64,000 nt of DNA from VFKU01 sp964620045 (GTDB lineage Bacteria > Hydrogenedentota > Hydrogenedentia > Hydrogenedentales > GCA-2746185), in NCBI GenBank assembly GCA_964620045.1, contig CAZUJL010000008.1:62001-126000 (forward strand), given 5' to 3'. Each line of letters starts with the position of its first letter. Within the stretch, counting starts at the first letter, position 1. This document shows positions 59,226-64,000 of this stretch, one piece after another. Made by a program: the position numbers and the translations under genes. The notes under the pieces were generated by a model. The model was not told the DNA's origin, did not search any database, and saw only the letters and a list, made by a program, of their open reading frames with translations.

Positions 59226-60665
59226 TTAGGACAAATTGCAGGCGGCGCGCCAGGATGCGAATCGGGACTCGCGTTCGTCGGAATTGAGGCGGGGTTCGAA
59301 GGCGCGATCGATCGTGCGCACGCGATCGATGTCGCTCCGTTTCAGAGCGCCGATGCCTTCGCCCGCGAGCAACGCCGCGCCGTAGGCGGAGGCGTCGAGC
59401 GGATTCATGCGCTCCACCGGAAGGCCCAGCACATTGGCTTGTGTCTGCATGAGCATGTTGCTTGCCGAAGCCCCGCCATCCACACGCAGCATGCCGGGCC
59501 GCGGGCAGGAGCCGGCGCTGTAAATCGTATCGAGGACTTCGCGCACGCGGAAAGCGAGACCATCCAGCGTGGCGCGCACGATGTGCGCCGGTTGCGTCGC
59601 GCGCGAGAGGCCCGTGATCAGCGCGCGGCGGATGGTGTCCCCGCGCGGCGAACCGAGACCCTGAAACGCGGGCAGCACGGAAACGCCGGCGGCATCGGGA
59701 ACACTGGCGGCGACGGCATCGAGTTCGCGCAGCGACGGGAGAATGCCGAGGCCGTTGCAGAGCCAATCAAGCGCGGCGCCGGCCGTGATCACCATGCCTT
59801 CGACGCAGTATTCGGTGAGTCCGGCGCGGCGTGCGAGGAACAGGGGATAGGTGCCCTGGATGATGCTGATCGCCGCCCCGGTGTGGACGTTTGCGGTGGC
59901 CGACGTGCCGTAGGTGACCTTGCCGTCGCCGTGCGCGCGGATGCCTTGCGCGATGGCGGCACTCTGCTGATCGCCCACGATCGCGCCGATGGGAATGCGG
60001 CTGCCCAGGAGCGCGCTGTCGGATTCGCCCAGATATCCGCTGGTATCGACCAGATCGGGAAATAGCGACATCGGAAGTTCCTGGTGATAGATCAGCCCCG
60101 TGTTCCAGGCGCCGTTGGGTTGCACGTATGCGGTGGCGCAGGCCTGCGAGAGATCGGTCGCGTGCAATTTTCCGCCCGTAAGCCGGTGCACGAGGTAGGC
60201 GTCGATATTGCCCCAGGCGAGTTCGCCGGCGGTGGCGCGGGCGCGGCCGTTGGGGATGGCGTGGAGCACGGATTCGAGTTTCGCGGCGGCGGATTGCGGC
60301 AGCACGAAGTGGCCGGCCTCGCGAAGCTGGGCGGACCGTGCCGCGCCGCGCAGATCCTGCCAGCTTACGAGGGGCGTGAGCGCGCGGCCCGTGGCACGCT
60401 CCCAGATCATGCAGCTTGCGCGTTGAGTCGTGACGCCGATCGCGGCGATATCCGGCGCGGAGAGTTTCGCTTCGTGCAGGGCGGCTCGGCACAGATTCAG
60501 TGCGGCGTTCCAGATGTGCTCGGGATTTTGTTCGACATGTCCTGGCGCGGGATAGGCGATGGGGAGGGTCTCGCGGACGCGTGCGTGCACCGTGCCGTCG
60601 AGGCCGACGATGAGCACGCGGATGCTTGTGGTGCCGGCGTCGATCGCGAGCAGGTGCTCAGGCAT
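59226..60665 (-). CDS. FGGY-family carbohydrate kinase, glycerol-kinase-like
   Basis: The 479-residue protein has FGGY fold motifs: AIDAGTTSIRVLI, GDQQSAAIAQG with the catalytic-type Asp, YGTSATANV and VDGGASASNMLMQ. The best match is to glycerol kinase, but in the segment corresponding to NQRET of E. coli GlpK the sequence is Thr-Gln81-Arg82-Ala83, so the glycerol-contacting Glu is an Ala. The substrate could differ from free glycerol. It overlaps the ADPS-like gene by 8 bases and is the last gene of the glpD operon. Confidence 0.85.
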   Translation of the reverse strand: MPEHLLAIDAGTTSIRVLIVGLDGTVHARVRETLPIAYPAPGHVEQNPEHIWNAALNLCRAALHEAKLSAPDIAAIGVTTQRASCMIWERATGRALTPLVSWQDLRGAARSAQLREAGHFVLPQSAAAKLESVLHAIPNGRARATAGELAWGNIDAYLVHRLTGGKLHATDLSQACATAYVQPNGAWNTGLIYHQELPMSLFPDLVDTSGYLGESDSALLGSRIPIGAIVGDQQSAAIAQGIRAHGDGKVTYGTSATANVHTGAAISIIQGTYPLFLARRAGLTEYCVEGMVITAGAALDWLCNGLGILPSLRELDAVAASVPDAAGVSVLPAFQGLGSPRGDTIRRALITGLSRATQPAHIVRATLDGLAFRVREVLDTIYSAGSCPRPGMLRVDGGASASNMLMQTQANVLGLPVERMNPLDASAYGAALLAGEGIGALKRSDIDRVRTIDRAFEPRLNSDERESRFASWRAACNLS

Positions 60666-62064
60666 CGGGGATGAGGACGCCGGGGTTCATGATGCCGGCG
60701 GAGTCGAGCGCCTGTTTCAGCGTGCGCAGCAGCGCGACGCCGCCGGGGCCGAGATCGTGGTGGAGATAGTCGCGGCGGACGCGGCCGATGCCGTGGTGGT
60801 GCGCGATGCCGCCGCCGTGCGCGGCCGTATTTTCGACGACGCGACGCCAGGCTTCGTCATAAGTGGCGGCCATGTCTTCGGCGCGCTCGGGCCGGGCGGC
60901 GAAGGTGAAGTAGAGGTTCACGCCGCTGCGATAGACGTGCGAGCTGTGTGCGCTGGCGTTGAGCATGCCGGGGATCTGGCGCAGGCTGGCGGTGACGGCG
61001 TCGTAAATGCCGCCGATCTTGTCCCAGGTGGAGGAAATTTCGATCGTGTCGAGGATGATGCCGTTCTTGAGGAAGCTTTCCCACGTGGGGACGTGGTTGC
61101 GGTCGTGCAGCCACTTGCGGGTGGCTTCGGCGGGCGCGGGATCGAGACCGGTCTTGCGCGCGATCGCGTCCACGCCGCGGAGTTCGGCTTCTACGCGATC
61201 AGCGGGACCTTCGTGCACCATGAGCACGATCGAGTCGTCGCCGCGCGCCCATTCGGTGAAGTTGCGCTTCGATTCGGTCGCGTCGTATTGCCGCATGACG
61301 GGCGGTTGCCAGCCGGCCTGCACGATGCGGCGCTGCGCGTCGAGACCTTGCGCGAGGTCCTTGGCGTAGTAGGCGGACTGCGCGGAACGTTCCGGCGCGC
61401 GGCGCAGGGAGAAGGTGACGCCGGTGACGACGCCGAGCGTGCCTTCGGAGCCGAGCAGGATATGGCGCAGATCGGGGCCGGCGGCCGCGCGCGGGGCCTT
61501 GCCGAGGTGCACGATCTGGCCGTTCGGCAGCACGGCCTCGATGCTGTAGACGATGTCTTCGATATTGCCGTGGGCCGTGGAGAATTGGCCGGAGGCGCGC
61601 GTCGCGATCCAGCCGCCGACACTGGAGACGCCGATCGACTGGGGCCAGTGGCCGATCGTGAGGCCGCGTTCGGCGACGGCTTCTTCGGCTTCGAGGCCGT
61701 TCTTCCCGGCATCGAAGGTGGCGAGCATATTGGTGTCGTCGATCGCGCGCACGCGGTTCATCTGGCTGAGATCGAGCAGCACAGCGTTGTCGCGCGTGAT
61801 CACGCCGCCGCACACGCCGCTGCCGAGGCCGTATGGAATCAGGGCGACCTTGTGCTCGCGGCAGGCGTTCACCACCGCAACGACGTGCTCGGGTGTGCGC
61901 GGCTGCACGACGCAGGCGGGCTGCGGCGCGGCGCGATTCTGGAAATCGTCGAGATGGCTGCGCACCCAGTAGTCGTGGCGGCGCTTCGCGAGGAGATCGC
62001 CGGACGGGATGACGAGATCGGGGCCGAGCGCGTCGTTCAAAATCTTAACGATGGGAAGCGGCAC
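60658..62064 (-). CDS. alkyl-DHAP-synthase-like FAD oxidoreductase
   Basis: A 468-residue flavoprotein of the vanillyl-alcohol-oxidase family. The FAD domain has VVQPRTPEHV, PYGLGSGV, SVGGWIATRASG, GNIEDIV and LLGSEGTLGVVTG, closer to alkyldihydroxyacetone-phosphate synthase than to glycolate oxidase. The active-site triplet His422-His423-His424 (HHHGIGRVRR) and LYFTF match ADPS features. ADPS makes the ether bond of alkyl-DHAP. It is shorter than the eukaryotic enzyme because it lacks the targeting and N-terminal region. It overlaps glpD by 20 bases and the kinase by 8. Confidence 0.82.
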   Translation of the reverse strand: MPLPIVKILNDALGPDLVIPSGDLLAKRRHDYWVRSHLDDFQNRAAPQPACVVQPRTPEHVVAVVNACREHKVALIPYGLGSGVCGGVITRDNAVLLDLSQMNRVRAIDDTNMLATFDAGKNGLEAEEAVAERGLTIGHWPQSIGVSSVGGWIATRASGQFSTAHGNIEDIVYSIEAVLPNGQIVHLGKAPRAAAGPDLRHILLGSEGTLGVVTGVTFSLRRAPERSAQSAYYAKDLAQGLDAQRRIVQAGWQPPVMRQYDATESKRNFTEWARGDDSIVLMVHEGPADRVEAELRGVDAIARKTGLDPAPAEATRKWLHDRNHVPTWESFLKNGIILDTIEISSTWDKIGGIYDAVTASLRQIPGMLNASAHSSHVYRSGVNLYFTFAARPERAEDMAATYDEAWRRVVENTAAHGGGIAHHHGIGRVRRDYLHHDLGPGGVALLRTLKQALDSAGIMNPGVLIPDA

Positions 62065-63670
62065 TGGAAACTCCTTCGGTGTGCAGGGCAGACATTTCGT
62101 TGTGGCGCAGCGTGCGGCAGGTGTCGATTTGCCGCTGCTTTTCGGCGTCGGACCAGCCGAGCAGGGAAGCCATTACGTCGGCCGCCGGGGCGAGCGCGTC
62201 GAGACCGCCGTTTGTGTCGAAGCGCGCGCGGGCGCTGCGACGTACCCAGTAGTCTTCGAGTGTAAGCGCGCCTTCGTGCAGCACCGCCCAGCGTGCCTCG
62301 GCGGCGGGACCGTGGCCGATCGCGAGTACGTCACCGGTTTCGCTGCCGTAGAGCCGGGTGAGGCGATTGGCGTCGTGCGCGGGCAGGCCGCGCTCGGCGA
62401 GGGCGCGGCTCTCTATATATATGGGGCCGGCGACGTCGCCGCCGGGCAGTGGCGTGTCTGCCGTTTTGCAGGCGGCGTGCGCGCGGCCGAGTTTTTCTTC
62501 GCAGATATCCACGATGCGCTCGGCCATCGAACGGTAACTGGTGAGTTTTCCGCCCGCGATCGACAGCACGCCATGCGGGCCATCGAGGAATTCATGGCGC
62601 CGCGAAATTTCGGACGGTGACTTGCCCTCCTGTGCCAGCAGCGGCCGCACGCCCGACCACAGCGACACGATGTCCGCGTCGGTGAAGGGTTGCGTGTTGA
62701 AGACTTCCTGGCCGCAGCGGAGCAGATAGTAAATATCCTCGCGCGTGATCGTGGGCCAGTAGTCGGGCGTGGGGTAGAAGGTGTCCGTTGTGCCGAAGTA
62801 CACGAATTCTTCGCGCGGCACGACGAAGATGGAGCGCTTATCCGCCGTAGTCATGATGATCGTGCGCTGGATCGGCAGGCGCTCGCGCAGCAGCGTGACG
62901 TGGATGCCTTTGGTGAGTTGGAGCAATTTTGGCGCGGCGTTGTCTTCGAGCGCACACACGGCGTCGAGCCAGGGGCCCGCGGCATTGACGATCAATTTGG
63001 CGTGAATGCGCGCGCCGAGATTTTCGCCCTGCAACGTACCTTCGACAACAGCGCCTGCCGCGCGGCCGTTGGCGAGCAGGATCTGCGTCACGCGGGCGTA
63101 GGTGGCGACGACGGCGCCGGCGGCGGCCGCACTGCGTGCGTTGGCGAGCGTGAGCCGCGCGTCATCGGTCAGGTATTCCGGATAGACCAACGCACCGCGC
63201 AGATCGTCGCTCTTGAGCGTGGGCTCCTCGGCGCGGAGTTGCTCGACGTCCCACATTTCGTGCTTCTCGGTAGCTTCGACTTCGCCGAGCTGTTCGTAGG
63301 CCAGCATCGCGGCCTTGAACTTCAGCAGCGAGGTGCGTGACTTCGCGGGGACGACAAACGGCATGGTCTGCGCGAGATGAGGCGCGATGCGGCGCAGGAT
63401 TTTGCGCTCGGTGGCCGCTTCGCGCACGACGTTCAGTTGGCCTTGCGCCATGTAGCGCATGCCGCCGTGCACCAGCTTGCTGGAGCGGCTCGACGTGCCG
63501 GCGGCGATGTCGGCGGCATCCACCAACGCGACGCGGAGCCCGCGCTGGGCGGCGTCGCGCGCGATGCCGCAGCCCGTGATGCCCGCGCCGATGACGAGCA
63601 GGTCGAAGGGCGCGGTTTCGAGCGCCGAGAAGAGCGCGGCGCGGTTGGTGAAGTTTAGGCTGGAGGACAT
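62045..63670 (-). CDS. glpD: FAD-dependent glycerol-3-phosphate dehydrogenase
   Basis: GlpD oxidises glycerol 3-phosphate to DHAP at the membrane and passes electrons to quinones. From the ATG at 63670 it has 541 residues: the FAD motif VIGAGITGCGIARDAA, then SSRSSKLVHGGMRYM, SGVRPLL and the closing AGGKLTSYR. A longer frame from 63748 adds Arg-rich residues with no match. It is the first gene of the operon; no clear ribosome site precedes the ATG. The product DHAP is the precursor of the acyl-DHAP used by ADPS. Confidence 0.95.
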   Translation of the reverse strand: MSSSLNFTNRAALFSALETAPFDLLVIGAGITGCGIARDAAQRGLRVALVDAADIAAGTSSRSSKLVHGGMRYMAQGQLNVVREAATERKILRRIAPHLAQTMPFVVPAKSRTSLLKFKAAMLAYEQLGEVEATEKHEMWDVEQLRAEEPTLKSDDLRGALVYPEYLTDDARLTLANARSAAAAGAVVATYARVTQILLANGRAAGAVVEGTLQGENLGARIHAKLIVNAAGPWLDAVCALEDNAAPKLLQLTKGIHVTLLRERLPIQRTIIMTTADKRSIFVVPREEFVYFGTTDTFYPTPDYWPTITREDIYYLLRCGQEVFNTQPFTDADIVSLWSGVRPLLAQEGKSPSEISRRHEFLDGPHGVLSIAGGKLTSYRSMAERIVDICEEKLGRAHAACKTADTPLPGGDVAGPIYIESRALAERGLPAHDANRLTRLYGSETGDVLAIGHGPAAEARWAVLHEGALTLEDYWVRRSARARFDTNGGLDALAPAADVMASLLGWSDAEKQRQIDTCRTLRHNEMSALHTEGVSSAASHR

Positions 63671-63825
63671 TTTTAAGGGCCGAGTATGAGGACGAACGCT
63701 TCGATAACGACGACGAGCACGATAACGAGCACGAAAATGAGGCGACACGGCGGAAACTGGCGCGGCGCAGCCGAGTCTGCTTACATATTAACTATCGAAG
63801 GCTGACGATCCAAGGAGAATTCCCG

Positions 63826-64000
63826 ATGTCCACGAACTATACCGTCATTCGCATTGACCGCCGGGGGCATGTGGCCGAGGTGGTGCTGAACAACCCGGCG
63901 AAGCTGAACGCGATGGCGCCGATTTTCTTTGAGGAGGTCAAGGCGGCGTTTGAGGAGCTGGACGCGGACGACAGCGTGCGCGCGATTGTGCTGTGGGCCG
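63826..64000 (+). CDS. enoyl-CoA hydratase/isomerase family protein (partial)
   Basis: The ATG at 63826 follows AAGGAG at 63812-63817. Only 58 residues are inside the window. They show the crotonase N-terminus: VAEVVLNNPAKLNAMAP and FEELDADDSVRAIVLWA. The gene continues past the right edge. It is divergent from glpD, with a 155-base gap between that should contain both promoters. Confidence 0.88.
   Translation, partial: MSTNYTVIRIDRRGHVAEVVLNNPAKLNAMAPIFFEEVKAAFEELDADDSVRAIVLWA

Noticed and set aside
60559..62265. 568-codon plus-strand frame opposite the ADPS-like gene
   Set aside because: Gly/Ala/Val-rich shadow of a motif-rich flavoprotein gene.

Overview
The window is GC-rich bacterial chromosome with short intergenic gaps, many GTG starts and many 4-base stop/start overlaps. 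Several families point to the PVC superphylum (Planctomycetes, Verrucomicrobia) or a neighbouring lineage such as Hydrogenedentota: a cytochrome-like PSD1 protein paired with a DUF1501 protein, a Tat-exported Gfo/Idh/MocA oxidoreductase, a DUF1569 protein, exported FG-GAP proteins, and a secreted metalloprotease with a C-terminal sorting-like tail. The phylum is an inference. I saw no rRNA, CRISPR array, prophage or insertion sequence.

Layout. 1-2.8 kb: end of an unknown gene, a DUF2304 protein, small and unknown membrane proteins, then recR and def on the minus strand. 2.9-5.1 kb: dnaA with a half-length mazG upstream. 5.2-7.4 kb: pdxA coupled to an exported VCBS protein, convergent with a moxR / DUF58 / transglutaminase operon (7.4-11.7 kb). 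11.8-17.3 kb: a hydrolase lacking its expected nucleophile, DUF1569, parAB behind a good promoter, serS and a sirtuin. 17.5-25.6 kb: a lipoprotein adaptor and two RND pump subunits. 25.7-27.5 kb: a less GC-rich FG-GAP protein with its own promoter. 27.5-32.9 kb: tpiA-secG, murA, hisD-hisC.

32.9-33.0 kb holds a 146-base inverted-repeat element made of nested hairpins, resembling a MITE or REP-type repeat. Then follow an SDR oxidoreductase, a binding protein and ATPase of an ABC importer with no permease beside them, an HD-GYP protein with a broken HD motif, deoC, the metalloprotease, apbE, the Gfo/Idh/MocA protein, a YceI lipoprotein, tRNA-Val(GAC) and the PSD1-DUF1501 pair (to 47.2 kb). 47.8-52.4 kb is a minus-strand operon of two ABC-2 exporters plus a DUF4097 protein. 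52.4-54.3 kb has a dienelactone hydrolase and two AT-richer orphan membrane proteins.

54.3-58.9 kb is a four-gene pseudopilin operon: two prepilins, one with calcium-loop-like motifs, a 797-residue pilus-like protein carrying a single CxxCH haem-type motif, and a HEAT-repeat protein. 59.2-63.7 kb is an overlapping operon of glpD, an alkyl-DHAP-synthase-like flavoprotein and a glycerol-kinase-like protein. It would link DHAP supply to a possible ether-lipid step. The window ends inside an enoyl-CoA hydratase gene.

The best candidates for something undescribed are the haem-motif pilus cluster, the glpD/ADPS-like/kinase operon and the hairpin-rich repeat.
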